Below are positions 15,685 through 23,828 of a stretch of DNA of 64,000 bases, piece after piece. This DNA comes from Pseudomonas laurylsulfativorans. GTDB lineage: Bacteria > Pseudomonadota > Gammaproteobacteria > Pseudomonadales > Pseudomonadaceae. The notes beneath the pieces are model-generated. The model saw nothing but the letters and a program-made list of their open reading frames with translations. It had not been told where the DNA came from and ran no database searches. The position numbers and the translations under genes were made by a program. Location of the stretch: contig NZ_MUJK01000005.1 in NCBI RefSeq assembly GCF_002906155.1, positions 186,001 through 250,000 on the forward strand, in the 5' to 3' direction. Numbering within the stretch: position 1 is the first letter of the stretch; each line of letters opens with the position of its first letter.

Positions 15685-16233
15685 TTAGAAATTCGCCGGC
15701 GTGGCTGCGCTGATTAGTCGCGCAGGCGCATCGAACGGATTCCGGAAACGGTGTGGCTTGGTACTTTCAAAGTAGTAGCTATCGCCAGCTTCGAGGACAA
15801 AAGTTTCGAGACCGACCACCAGTTCCAGTTTTCCTTCGACCAAGATGCCGGTTTCCTCGCCCTCATGGGTGAGCATCTCGTCACCGGTGTCGGCGCCAGG
15901 TGGATAGATTTCATTGAGGAATGCGATAGCCCGGCTCGGGTGCGCCCGACCGACCAGTTTCATGGTCACGGCGCCATCGGAAATATCGATCAGCTCGTTG
16001 GCCTTGTAGACGATCTGGGTCGGTTTTTCCTGCAGGATTTCTTCGGAAAAGAACTCGACCATGGACATGGGAATCCCGCCCAACACCTTGCGCAGCGAAC
16101 TGATCGAAGGGCTCACGCTGTTCTTTTCGATCATCGAAATGGTGCTGTTGGTGACACCCGCCCGTTTGGCGAGCTCACGCTGGGAAAGGCCTTTTAGTCT
16201 ACGGATGGATTGCAGTCGTTCACCGACGTCCAA
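15685..16233 (-). CDS. pauR: PauR, polyamine-responsive XRE/cupin repressor
   Basis: A regulator of 182 residues with an XRE helix-turn-helix at 1-60 (LKGLSQRELAKRAGVTNSTI) and a C-terminal cupin domain with EEILQEKPTQIVYKANE and HEGEETGILVEGKLELVVG. This is the PuuR/PauR architecture. In P. aeruginosa PauR (PA5301), next to dadX as here, represses polyamine catabolism genes until gamma-glutamylated putrescine or related inducers appear. pauB and pauC lie within 12 kb. A GTTCAG...ACAAC element about 60 bases upstream may be its own operator. It stands alone, separated from dadX by 128 bases. Confidence 0.87.
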   Translation of the reverse strand: MDVGERLQSIRRLKGLSQRELAKRAGVTNSTISMIEKNSVSPSISSLRKVLGGIPMSMVEFFSEEILQEKPTQIVYKANELIDISDGAVTMKLVGRAHPSRAIAFLNEIYPPGADTGDEMLTHEGEETGILVEGKLELVVGLETFVLEAGDSYYFESTKPHRFRNPFDAPARLISAATPANF

Positions 16234-16361
16234 AGCTTGCGCCTCCAGGATTCAGGATTGTTGGAATAGTGAGCGTTATCATGGCGACAGCGTTCAGTAT
16301 TTACAACACCTTGCCCTGAATCCTGCTCAGCGAGGCGACTTCCGGTCTGGAGCCTTGCGCA

Positions 16362-17435
16362 CTAAGCCCCGGAATAGAGCAGTGGTACCCGACGAAGGTT
16401 GCAGAAAATCTGATAAGGAATCGTGCCCGCGGCCATGGCCACATCACTGGCGAGGATGTTTTTGCCCCACAACTCGACGGTCGAACCGAGACCGGCCTGC
16501 GGCACATCGGTCAGGTCGATGCAGAGCATGTCCATCGACACACGGCCGATCAGCTGGCTGCGCTGCCCGGCAACCAGTACTGGCGTGCCGGTCGGTGCCA
16601 AACGCGGGTAGCCGTCGGCGTAACCCATGGCCACCACGCCAATGCGCATCGGTTTAGGGGTGATGAATTTGGCGCCGTAACCGACGGGTTCGCCAGCCGG
16701 CAACTCGCGCACACTGATCACTTTCGATTCCAGGGTCATGACCGGTTGCAGGCGCGAGGCCACTTCATTGGCTTCTTCGAAGGGCGTCGCGCCATAGAGC
16801 ATGATGCCCGGACGCACCCAGTCGCTCGGAATCTGCGGCCAGCCCAGCACCGCCGGCGAGTTACGCAGGCTGACCTCGGCAGACAAACCCTTGCGCGCCG
16901 CTTCAAATACCGCCACCTGTTCGCTGCTTGCCTGTTCGTGCAGTTCATCGGCACGCGCAAAGTGGCTCATCAGCACCACTTTCGCGACCTTGCCGCAGGC
17001 CAGCAGCCGTTTATAGGCCGCCTGATAATCCGCCGGATGCAGCCCCACGCGGTGCATGCCCGAATCGAGTTTCAGCCACACGGTGATTGGTTTGCTCAGC
17101 GAGGCTTTCTCGATGGCTTCGAGTTGCCACAGCGAGTGCACCACGCACCAGAAATCATGCTCGACGATCAGCGCCAACTCGTCGGCTTCAAAAAAGCCTT
17201 CCAGCAGCAGGATCGGCGCACGGATGCCCGACGCTCGCAGCTCAAGCGCCTCTTCGATACAGGCCACGGCAAACCCGTCCGCCTCGGCTTCCAGCGCCTG
17301 GGCACAATGCACCGCGCCATGGCCATAGGCATCGGCCTTGATCACCGCGAGGGCTTTGGCCCCCGTGAGCTCACGGGCGACTCGGTAGTTGTTGCGCAGG
17401 GCTTGAAGGTCGATAAGGGCACGGGCTGGGCGCAT
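16362..17435 (-). CDS. dadX: DadX catabolic alanine racemase
   Basis: A PLP-dependent racemase of 357 residues that interconverts L- and D-alanine for catabolism. The N-terminal TIM barrel carries the PLP lysine K33 in VIKADAYGHGA. The C-terminal beta domain carries the second catalytic tyrosine in VGYGAKFI. The start at 17435 reads MRPARALIDLQALRNNYRVA, canonical for DadX. It is the last gene of dadA-ridA-dadX on the minus strand; 98 bases separate it from ridA. The partner DadA oxidises the D-alanine it makes. Confidence 0.96.
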   Translation of the reverse strand: MRPARALIDLQALRNNYRVARELTGAKALAVIKADAYGHGAVHCAQALEAEADGFAVACIEEALELRASGIRAPILLLEGFFEADELALIVEHDFWCVVHSLWQLEAIEKASLSKPITVWLKLDSGMHRVGLHPADYQAAYKRLLACGKVAKVVLMSHFARADELHEQASSEQVAVFEAARKGLSAEVSLRNSPAVLGWPQIPSDWVRPGIMLYGATPFEEANEVASRLQPVMTLESKVISVRELPAGEPVGYGAKFITPKPMRIGVVAMGYADGYPRLAPTGTPVLVAGQRSQLIGRVSMDMLCIDLTDVPQAGLGSTVELWGKNILASDVAMAAGTIPYQIFCNLRRVPLLYSGA

Positions 17436-17533
17436 GGCGGCAGACTTCTGGTCGGGTTATCGGGAAGAAAAACCGGCGCTGGCTGACGGCGTGAACCACC
17501 AACAGCACCGGGAGAGGGATTTTTCTGACAGGC

Positions 17534-17887
17534 TTATGGCAGAGCGGCTACAACCGACAGCTCAACCAGGATTTCCGGTTCGCACAATTTCGATTCAACC
17601 GTGGCGCGGGCCGGAGCGACGCCTTTCGGCAGCCACTTGTCCCACACCGCGTTCATATCTTCGAAATGCGCGTCGATGTCTTTCAGGTAAATCGTCACCG
17701 ACAGCAGATGGTGCTTGTCGGTGCCCGCCAGATCGAGCAAACGCTCGATGTTGGCTAGGGTTTCACGGGTCTGCTGTTCAATCCCGGCGTTCATGTCATC
17801 GCCTACCTGTCCGGCCAGGTAAACCGTGCCGTTATGGGTGACGATCTGACTCATGCGCTCATTGGTGAGCTGGCGCTGGACTGACAT
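17534..17887 (-). CDS. RidA-family enamine/imine deaminase of the dad operon
   Basis: A protein of 117 residues of the YjgF/YER057c/UK114 (RidA) fold. It contains TVYLAGQVGDDMNAGIEQQT, a central TRETLANIERLLDLAGTD and the conserved arginine in APARATVESKL. RidA proteins hydrolyse reactive 2-aminoacrylate and imines, which fits a place behind DadA, whose product is an imino acid. The start MSVQRQLTNERM at 17887 is preceded by AGGAG and lies inside the end of dadA (29-base overlap), so the two are translationally close. A second RidA gene occurs at 45613. Confidence 0.92.
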   Translation of the reverse strand: MSVQRQLTNERMSQIVTHNGTVYLAGQVGDDMNAGIEQQTRETLANIERLLDLAGTDKHHLLSVTIYLKDIDAHFEDMNAVWDKWLPKGVAPARATVESKLCEPEILVELSVVAALP

Positions 17888-19163
17888 GCTTTGCAGACTC
17901 CTGGGTTTTGTTGCCGTAACGGGAAATATCGAGGCCTTCGGCACTGATCTGCGGCTTTTTCTTCGCCATCAGGTCAGCCAGCAAGCGACCGGAGCCGCAC
18001 GCCATGGTCCAGCCGAGCGTGCCGTGACCGGTGTTCAGGAACAGATTCTTGAACGGAGTGGCACCGACAATCGGCGTGCCATCCGGCGTGGTCGGGCGCA
18101 GGCCGGTCCAGAAGCTGGCTTGGGCCAGGTCGCCGCCCTGAGGATAAAGATCGTTGACGATCATCTCCAGGGTTTCGCGACGGCGCGGGTTCAGCGACAG
18201 GTCAAAACCGGCGATTTCAGCCATGCCGCCAACGCGGATGCGGTTGTCGAAACGGGTGATCGCGACCTTGTAGGTCTCGTCGAGAATGGTCGAGGTCGGG
18301 GCCATCGCCGGGTTGGTGATCGGCACGGTCAGGGAGTAACCCTTGAGCGGATACACCGGCGCCTTGATGCCCAGCGGCTTGAGCAGTTGCGGCGAGTAGC
18401 TGCCCAGCGCCAGCACGTAGCGGTCGGCGGTTTCCAGCTTGCCGTCGATCCATACGCCGTTGATGCGGTCACCGGCGAAGTCGAGGCGCTGAATGTCCTG
18501 GCCGAAACGGAATTGCACACCCAGGTTTGCGGCCATTTCGGCGAGCTTGGTGGTGAACATCTGGCAGTCGCCAGTCTGGTCGTTCGGCAGGCGCAGGGCA
18601 CCGGCGAGGATGTCCGTGACGCTGGCCAGCGCCGGTTCAACGCGGGCAATGCCGTCGCGGTCGAGCAGTTCGAACGGTACGCCGGACTCTTTCAGCACGG
18701 CGATGTCTTTCGCGGCACCGTCCAGTTGAGCCTGGGTGCGGAACAGTTGGGTGGTACCGAGGCTGCGGCCTTCGTAGGCGATGCCGGTTTCGGCGCGCAG
18801 TTCATCGAGGCAGTCGCGGCTGTACTCGGACAGACGGACCATGCGCTCCTTGTTCACCGCGTAACGGCTGGCGGTGCAGTTGCGCAGCATCTGTGTCATC
18901 CACAGGTACTGGTCGATGTCGGCAGTGGCCTTGATTGCCAGTGGCGCATGGCGCTGCAGCAGCCACTTGATGGCCTTGAGCGGCACACCCGGCGCGGCCC
19001 ACGGCGAGGCATAACCCGGCGAGACCTGGCCTGCGTTGGCGAAACTGGTCTCCATGGCAGCAGCCGGCTGCCGGTCCACAACCACCACTTCAAACCCGGC
19101 ACGGGCCAGATAATAAGCACTGGTGGTACCGATGACGCCGCTACCCAAGACCATGACGCGCAT
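17859..19163 (-). CDS. dadA: DadA D-amino acid dehydrogenase small subunit
   Basis: A FAD enzyme of 434 residues that oxidises D-alanine and other D-amino acids at the inner membrane and passes electrons to the respiratory chain. The dinucleotide motif VLGSGVIGTTSAYYLARAG stands at 4-22. FANAGQVSPGYASPWAAPG and the C-terminal WTGLRPTTPDGTPIVG and NTGHGTLGWTMACGSGRLLA are typical DAO motifs. ATG 19163 (MRVMVLG) is preceded by GAGGG at a good distance. It heads the dadA-ridA-dadX operon and is divergent from dadR. Confidence 0.96.
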   Translation of the reverse strand: MRVMVLGSGVIGTTSAYYLARAGFEVVVVDRQPAAAMETSFANAGQVSPGYASPWAAPGVPLKAIKWLLQRHAPLAIKATADIDQYLWMTQMLRNCTASRYAVNKERMVRLSEYSRDCLDELRAETGIAYEGRSLGTTQLFRTQAQLDGAAKDIAVLKESGVPFELLDRDGIARVEPALASVTDILAGALRLPNDQTGDCQMFTTKLAEMAANLGVQFRFGQDIQRLDFAGDRINGVWIDGKLETADRYVLALGSYSPQLLKPLGIKAPVYPLKGYSLTVPITNPAMAPTSTILDETYKVAITRFDNRIRVGGMAEIAGFDLSLNPRRRETLEMIVNDLYPQGGDLAQASFWTGLRPTTPDGTPIVGATPFKNLFLNTGHGTLGWTMACGSGRLLADLMAKKKPQISAEGLDISRYGNKTQESAKHVSPAPAHQ

Positions 19164-19320
19164 TTTCATATCCCTCATCGCGGCTAACCGCTGACGTTTG
19201 TTATTCAGAGCTTTAGATGCGCGCAGTGTAAAAAAGATTTGCCAGTGCTTTTCACTATATAAGCGCCTATATTTGGCGACAATTCTCGGCAAAAACCCTT
19301 TTCACGGAGGCGCATCCCCT
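19164..19320. promoter_or_regulatory. dadA/dadR divergent control region
   Basis: This 157-base AT-rich gap separates dadA from its Lrp-type regulator. In P. aeruginosa DadR binds here and activates dadA. The dadA leader contains AATAACAAA (minus strand, 19198-19206), which fits the Hfq/Crc AANAANAA pattern but lies far from the start codon. I could not place individual Lrp sites with confidence. Confidence 0.5.
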
Positions 19321-19809
19321 ATGCGTACCAACACTCAGACCAAACGTGAGCTGGACAAGATCGACCGCAACATCCTGCGGATCCTGCAAGCGGACGGGCG
19401 GATTTCCTTTACGGAGCTTGGAGAAAAGGTCGGGCTCTCGACCACGCCCTGTACTGAGCGGGTCCGGCGTCTGGAGCGCGAGGGGATCATCATGGGCTAC
19501 AACGCCAGGCTCAATCCGCAGCACCTGAAGGGTAGTCTGCTGGTGTTCGTGGAGATCAGCCTGGACTACAAATCCGGCGATACTTTCGAAGAGTTCCGAC
19601 GTGCGGTGCTGAAATTGCCTCATGTGCTGGAGTGTCACCTGGTGTCAGGGGACTTCGACTACCTGGTGAAGGCGCGGATTTCCGAGATGGCCTCGTACCG
19701 CAAATTGCTGGGCGACATCCTGCTCAAGCTGCCGCATGTGCGCGAGTCCAAGAGCTACATCGTGATGGAAGAGGTGAAAGAGAGCCTGACGTTGCCGATT
19801 CCGGATTGA
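19321..19809 (+). CDS. dadR: DadR, Lrp/AsnC-family regulator of D-alanine catabolism
   Basis: A regulator of 162 residues. The helix-turn-helix lies at 10-60 (ELDKIDRNILRILQADGRIS and STTPCTERVRRLEREGII) and is followed by an AsnC ligand domain (LVSGDFDYLVKARI). It belongs to the leucine-responsive group close to E. coli Lrp. The position divergent from dadA matches PA5308, described both as lrp and dadR. GGAGG precedes the ATG. The gene ends in a REP convergent with the next gene. Confidence 0.95.
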   Translation: MRTNTQTKRELDKIDRNILRILQADGRISFTELGEKVGLSTTPCTERVRRLEREGIIMGYNARLNPQHLKGSLLVFVEISLDYKSGDTFEEFRRAVLKLPHVLECHLVSGDFDYLVKARISEMASYRKLLGDILLKLPHVRESKSYIVMEEVKESLTLPIPD

Positions 19810-19835
19810 GATTTTGCGGTGCCTGTTCAGGCCCC

Positions 19836-19925
19836 ATCGCGAGCAAGCTCGCTCCCACAATGATCGAGGTTGTTCTCAAGATGTGTGGCCACCACCGAAA
19901 CCTGTGTGCGAGCTTGCTCGCGATT
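19836..19925. repeat. REP inverted pair
   Basis: ATCGCGAGCAAGCTCGCTCC and GTGCGAGCTTGCTCGCGAT are inverted around 45 bases. The pair lies between convergent dadR and the YkgJ-like gene. Confidence 0.85.
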
Positions 19926-19958
19926 GAGGCAACTCGGTACTCCTGAGATTCGTGGCGC

Positions 19959-20312
19959 TTAAACCAACACCTGCCGGTTCGAAGCCATATACTCGAACAC
20001 CTGCTTCTCCACCCGCGGATGAATCAGTTCCACCGGCCCGCGCCCGTTGGGGCACGGCAAGGTCTTGGTGGTGCCGAACAACCGGCAGATCAGCGGCCGC
20101 TCGTCATACACCGTGCAACCGTTCGGCCCCAGATGCACACAGTTGAGCTCTTCCATGGCGGCATCCTGCTCGGCGCGGGTCTTGCGCGGCAGGCGCGACA
20201 TTTCTTCGGGCGAGGTGGTCACCGGCCCGCAGCAGTCATGGCAGCCGGGGACGCACTCGAACGAGGGAATCTGCTGTCGCAATGTGCGGATTGTCTGGCT
20301 GTTGCAGCTCAT
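19959..20312 (-). CDS. YkgJ-family cysteine cluster protein
   Basis: A protein of 117 residues with the Cys-cluster pattern of the YkgJ/CxxCxxCC family (putative zinc- or iron-binding). The cysteines are C-V-P-G-C-H-D-C-C near residues 20-28, then single cysteines in LNCVHLGPNGCTVYDERPLI and CRLFG and LPCPNG. The function of the family is not established. The start MSCNSQTIRTLRQQIPSF is the only good one. It is convergent with dadR and faces pauB. Confidence 0.85.
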   Translation of the reverse strand: MSCNSQTIRTLRQQIPSFECVPGCHDCCGPVTTSPEEMSRLPRKTRAEQDAAMEELNCVHLGPNGCTVYDERPLICRLFGTTKTLPCPNGRGPVELIHPRVEKQVFEYMASNRQVLV

Positions 20313-20422
20313 TGCAGCGGTAACCGATAGCGAAATAGAACGGGATTCTGACGCAAAAGCCCTGATCCAGACAGCACCAGCCGACCAATGTTGCCCGTCC
20401 GGGAAGGTCCGGCTTATGCTCC

Positions 20423-20440
20423 GTCAAATTTTCTAAACAT
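20423..20440. promoter_or_regulatory. candidate PauR operator before pauB
   Basis: On the minus strand this reads ATGTTTAGAAAATTTGAC. It shares ATGTTT and ATTTGAC with the site at 28516-28534 before pauC, with a spacer one base shorter. It lies 20 bases before the pauB start codon. Confidence 0.5.
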
Positions 20441-20459
20441 CAGAACCAGGATCACGCAC

Positions 20460-21767
20460 ATGATTGCCCGTGCTCAACAGCCTGCTGCGGACCACACCGC
20501 TTCCTACTACGCCGCCAGCAGCCTGCCGCAGCCCGAGCACCCCGCGCTCAAGGGCGAAGTACTGGCCGATGTCTGTGTGGTGGGTGGCGGTTTTTCGGGG
20601 TTGAACACGGCGCTTGAGCTGGCCGAACGCGGCCTGCGCGTGGTGTTGCTTGAAGCCCATAAAATCGGCTGGGGCGCCAGTGGACGCAATGGCGGGCAGC
20701 TGATTCGCGGCGTTGGCCACGGCCTCGATCAATTTGCCAACATCATCGGCGTCGAAGGTGTACGACAGATGAAGCTCATGGGCCTGGAAGCCGTGGAAAT
20801 CGTCCGGCAACGGGTCGAGCGCTTCCAGATCCGCTGCGACCTGACCTGGGGTTATTGCGACCTCGCCAACAAACCCCGTGACCTTGAAGGTTTCGCCGAA
20901 GACGCCGATGAGCTGCGCAGCCTCGGTTACCGCTACGAGACTCGCTTGCTGCAAGCCAACGAGATGCACACCGTGGTCGGCTCCACGCGTTACGTCGGCG
21001 GCCTGATCGACATGGGCTCGGGGCACCTGCATCCACTGAACCTGGCCTTGGGCGAAGCAGCCGCAGCACAACGACTGGGGATCCAGTTGTTCGAGCACTC
21101 GGCCGTGACCCGCATCGACTATGGTCGCGAGGTCAAGGTCCATACCGCCGGGGGTTCGGTGCGCGCCAAAACCCTGGTACTGGGTTGCAATGCCTACCTC
21201 AATAACCTCAACCCGGAACTCAGCGGCAAAGTCCTGCCCGCCGGCAGCTACATCATCGCCACCGAACCACTGAGCGAAGAACAGGCCCACGCCTTGCTGC
21301 CGCAGAACATGGCGGTCTGTGACCAGCGAGTGGCGCTGGACTACTACCGGCTCTCGGCGGACCGGCGCCTGCTGTTTGGCGGCGCCTGCCATTACTCGGG
21401 CCGCGACCCGAAAGACATCGCCGCGTACATGCGTCCGAAAATGCTCGAGGTTTTCCCGCAGCTAAGCGCAGTGAAGATCGATTACCAATGGGGCGGCATG
21501 ATCGGCATCGGCGCTAATCGCCTGCCGCAGATCGGACGACTCAAGGACCAGCCGAACGTGTATTACGCCCAGGCCTATTCCGGTCATGGCGTGAATGCCA
21601 CGCACCTGGCGGGCAAGCTACTGGCCGAAGCCATCAGCGGCCAGCACAGTGGCGGCTTCGATCTGTTTGCCAGGGTGCCGCACATCACCTTCCCCGGCGG
21701 CAAGCATTTGCGCTCGCCGTTGCTGGCGTTGGGGATGTTGTGGCATCGGCTAAAAGAGTTGGTCTGA
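20460..21767 (+). CDS. pauB: PauB-type FAD-dependent gamma-glutamylpolyamine oxidoreductase
   Basis: A DAO-family flavoenzyme of 435 residues, close to PuuB/PauB (PA5309, PauB4). It would oxidise gamma-glutamyl-putrescine or a related polyamine to the aldehyde, which PauC then oxidises. The FAD motif VCVVGGGFSGLNTALELAER lies near 38-57, followed by GWGASGRNGGQLIRG, the family hallmark. The C-terminal VYYAQAYSGHGVNATHLAGK closes the FAD site. ATG 20460 with AGGATC ahead gives MIARAQQPAADH; longer readings lack support. The motif at 20423-20440 suggests PauR control. Confidence 0.88.
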   Translation: MIARAQQPAADHTASYYAASSLPQPEHPALKGEVLADVCVVGGGFSGLNTALELAERGLRVVLLEAHKIGWGASGRNGGQLIRGVGHGLDQFANIIGVEGVRQMKLMGLEAVEIVRQRVERFQIRCDLTWGYCDLANKPRDLEGFAEDADELRSLGYRYETRLLQANEMHTVVGSTRYVGGLIDMGSGHLHPLNLALGEAAAAQRLGIQLFEHSAVTRIDYGREVKVHTAGGSVRAKTLVLGCNAYLNNLNPELSGKVLPAGSYIIATEPLSEEQAHALLPQNMAVCDQRVALDYYRLSADRRLLFGGACHYSGRDPKDIAAYMRPKMLEVFPQLSAVKIDYQWGGMIGIGANRLPQIGRLKDQPNVYYAQAYSGHGVNATHLAGKLLAEAISGQHSGGFDLFARVPHITFPGGKHLRSPLLALGMLWHRLKELV

Positions 21768-21795
21768 AGGATTGGCGGCACCAGAACTGACGCCT

Positions 21796-21885
21796 TCGCT
21801 GGCAAGCCAGCTCCTACAGGGTTCAGCGGTGAACACACATTTTGTGAACGCCACCAATCACCGTAGGAGCTGGCTTGCCAGCGAA
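21796..21885. repeat. REP inverted pair
   Basis: TCGCTGGCAAGCCAGCTCCT and GTAGGAGCTGGCTTGCCAGC are inverted. The pair lies between the convergent pauB and DUF1127 genes. Confidence 0.85.
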
Positions 21886-21909
21886 TGTCGCTAAAGAACA
21901 CTGCAAAAC

Positions 21910-22155
21910 TCAGGTCCGCCAGAAAGGCTTCAACCCCTCCTCCAGCGCCAGCTCCCGCGTCAGCCCGATATCCTTGAGCTGATCAGTCGTCAGCGCCAGC
22001 AACGCCTTGCGCGTATGCAGCCGACGCCAGAACAGATCCCAGCGACTCAGACCGGACGACGCGTTGCCCATTGGCACATTGCGTGCACTGTCCGTTTGCC
22101 CTGCCGTCAGTTCCTGACTGTGTAATGTCAGCCGCACATCGCTCAAACCGTTCAT
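21910..22155 (-). CDS. DUF1127 small protein
   Basis: A protein of 81 residues. The C-terminal part WDLFWRRLHTRKALLALTTD followed by QLKDIGLTRELALEEGLKPFW is the DUF1127 (YjiS-like) signature. Some short DUF1127 proteins in other bacteria bind RNA and influence phosphate or carbon metabolism; nothing specific can be said for this one. AGGAG precedes the ATG. It is divergent from a MocR-type regulator, and the repeated ACAGAT/ATCTGT elements between them suggest that the regulator controls it. Confidence 0.88.
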   Translation of the reverse strand: MNGLSDVRLTLHSQELTAGQTDSARNVPMGNASSGLSRWDLFWRRLHTRKALLALTTDQLKDIGLTRELALEEGLKPFWRT

Positions 22156-22219
22156 CTTGGATGCTCCTGTTTACTTGGGTAGCCAGAGGTTCCATGATGC
22201 GTGGGCGCGCAAAAGCATT

Positions 22220-22298
22220 ACAGATTCAAAGCATCTGTATTAAATCCATACAGATTTACCGATTCCGCCACTGAATCCCGATTTTTCGCCCGATCTGT
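22220..22298. promoter_or_regulatory. ACAGAT/ATCTGT operator array of the MocR-type regulator
   Basis: ACAGAT stands at 22220-22225 and 22250-22255. ATCTGT stands at 22233-22238 and 22293-22298. The middle pair forms a perfect 8-bp palindrome, ATCTGTAT-N7-ATACAGAT. The same-orientation copies are 30 and 60 bases apart, about 3 and 6 helical turns. MocR/GabR regulators bind such spaced repeats. Confidence 0.6.
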
Positions 22299-22334
22299 AC
22301 TGGTTAACCGAATCATCCCTATCGAGGCTGCACA

Positions 22335-23768
22335 ATGACCCTTTACGTCAACCTCGCCGAGTTGCTCGGCACACGTATCGAACAGGGCTTCTATCGCCCC
22401 GGTGACCGGCTGCCCTCGGTACGGGCGCTGAGCGTCGAGCACGGTGTCAGCCTGAGCACGGTGCAACAGGCCTATCGAGTGCTGGAAGACAGTGGGCTGG
22501 CCACGCCACGGCCAAAATCCGGGTACTTTGTTCCCGCCAGTCGTGAATTGCCGGACTTGCCGGCGGTCGGTCGCCCGGCCCAACGCCCGGTGGACATCTC
22601 TCAATGGGATCAAGTGCTGGAACTGATTCGCGCCGTGCCGCGCAAAGATGTGGTGCAACTGGGCCGCGGCATGCCGGACATCACCAGCCCGACCATGAAG
22701 CCGCTGCTGCGCGATCTGGCGCGAATCAGCCGGCGGCAGGACATGCCCGGTCTGTATTACGACAACATCCACGGCAACCTCGAGCTGCGCGAACAAATCG
22801 CTCGCCTGATGCTCGATTCCGGCTGCCAGCTGAGTGCCAGCGATCTGGTTGTCACCACTGGATGCCATGAAGCGCTGTCCACCAGCGTTCGCGCTATTTG
22901 CGAGCCGGGGGACATTGTGGCGGTGGACTCGCCGAGCTTCCACGGCGCCATGCAGACCCTCAAGGGCCTGGGCATGAAAGCCCTGGAAATCCCCACCGAT
23001 CCGCTGACCGGTATCAGCCTCGAAGCGTTGGAGCTGGCCCTGGAGCAATGGCCGATCAAGGTCATACAGTTGACCCCCAACTGCAACAACCCGCTGGGCT
23101 ACATCATGCCGGAGTCGCGCAAACGCGCGTTGTTGACGCTGGCACAGCGGTTTGACGTGGCGATCATCGAGGACGATGTGTATGGCGAACTGGCCTATAC
23201 CTATCCGCGCCCACGCACGATCAAGTCCTTCGACGAGGACGGTCGCGTCCTGTTGTGCAGTTCGTTTTCCAAGACCCTGGCGCCAGGCCTGCGTATTGGC
23301 TGGGTCGCGCCCGGCCGTTATCTGGAACGGGTGCTGCACATGAAATACATCAGCACCGGCTCCACCGCGCCACAACCGCAGATCGCCATCGCCGAGTTCC
23401 TCAAGGGCGGGCACTTCGAACCGCATTTGCGGCGGATGCGCACGCAATACCAGCGCAATCGCGACATGATGATCGACTGGGTAACCCGCTACTTCCCGGC
23501 CGGCACCCGCGCCAGTCGCCCGCAAGGCAGCTTCATGCTGTGGGTCGAACTGCCGGACGGCTTCGACACCCTGAAACTGAATCGTGCATTGCACGAACAG
23601 GGCGTACAGATTGCCGTGGGCAGCATCTTTTCCGCCTCGGGCAAATACCGCAATTGCCTGCGCATGAACTACGCTGCCAAACCAACACCGCAGATCGAAG
23701 AAGCGGTGCGCAAGGTCGGCGCGGCAGCGATCAAACTGCTGGCGGAAACCGATCAGTTCAGCGACTGA
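22335..23768 (+). CDS. MocR-family GntR/aminotransferase-fold regulator
   Basis: A protein of 477 residues that joins a GntR winged helix at 1-70 (GDRLPSVRALSVEHGVSLST, then VQQAYRVLEDSGL) to a fold type I aminotransferase domain. That domain carries the PLP aspartate region AIIEDDVYGEL and the PLP lysine in SSFSKTLAPGLRIGW. MocR regulators sense PLP and amino compounds; they rarely have transaminase activity. It is divergent from a DUF1127 gene, an arrangement I recall for PA5283-like regulators. The target pathway is not shown by the sequence. Confidence 0.92.
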   Translation: MTLYVNLAELLGTRIEQGFYRPGDRLPSVRALSVEHGVSLSTVQQAYRVLEDSGLATPRPKSGYFVPASRELPDLPAVGRPAQRPVDISQWDQVLELIRAVPRKDVVQLGRGMPDITSPTMKPLLRDLARISRRQDMPGLYYDNIHGNLELREQIARLMLDSGCQLSASDLVVTTGCHEALSTSVRAICEPGDIVAVDSPSFHGAMQTLKGLGMKALEIPTDPLTGISLEALELALEQWPIKVIQLTPNCNNPLGYIMPESRKRALLTLAQRFDVAIIEDDVYGELAYTYPRPRTIKSFDEDGRVLLCSSFSKTLAPGLRIGWVAPGRYLERVLHMKYISTGSTAPQPQIAIAEFLKGGHFEPHLRRMRTQYQRNRDMMIDWVTRYFPAGTRASRPQGSFMLWVELPDGFDTLKLNRALHEQGVQIAVGSIFSASGKYRNCLRMNYAAKPTPQIEEAVRKVGAAAIKLLAETDQFSD

Positions 23769-23828
23769 CTTTTATTCGGGAATCAGCGTCCATATGCCTA
23801 TCTGCGCCGCCAAACGGAACGATCCCAC

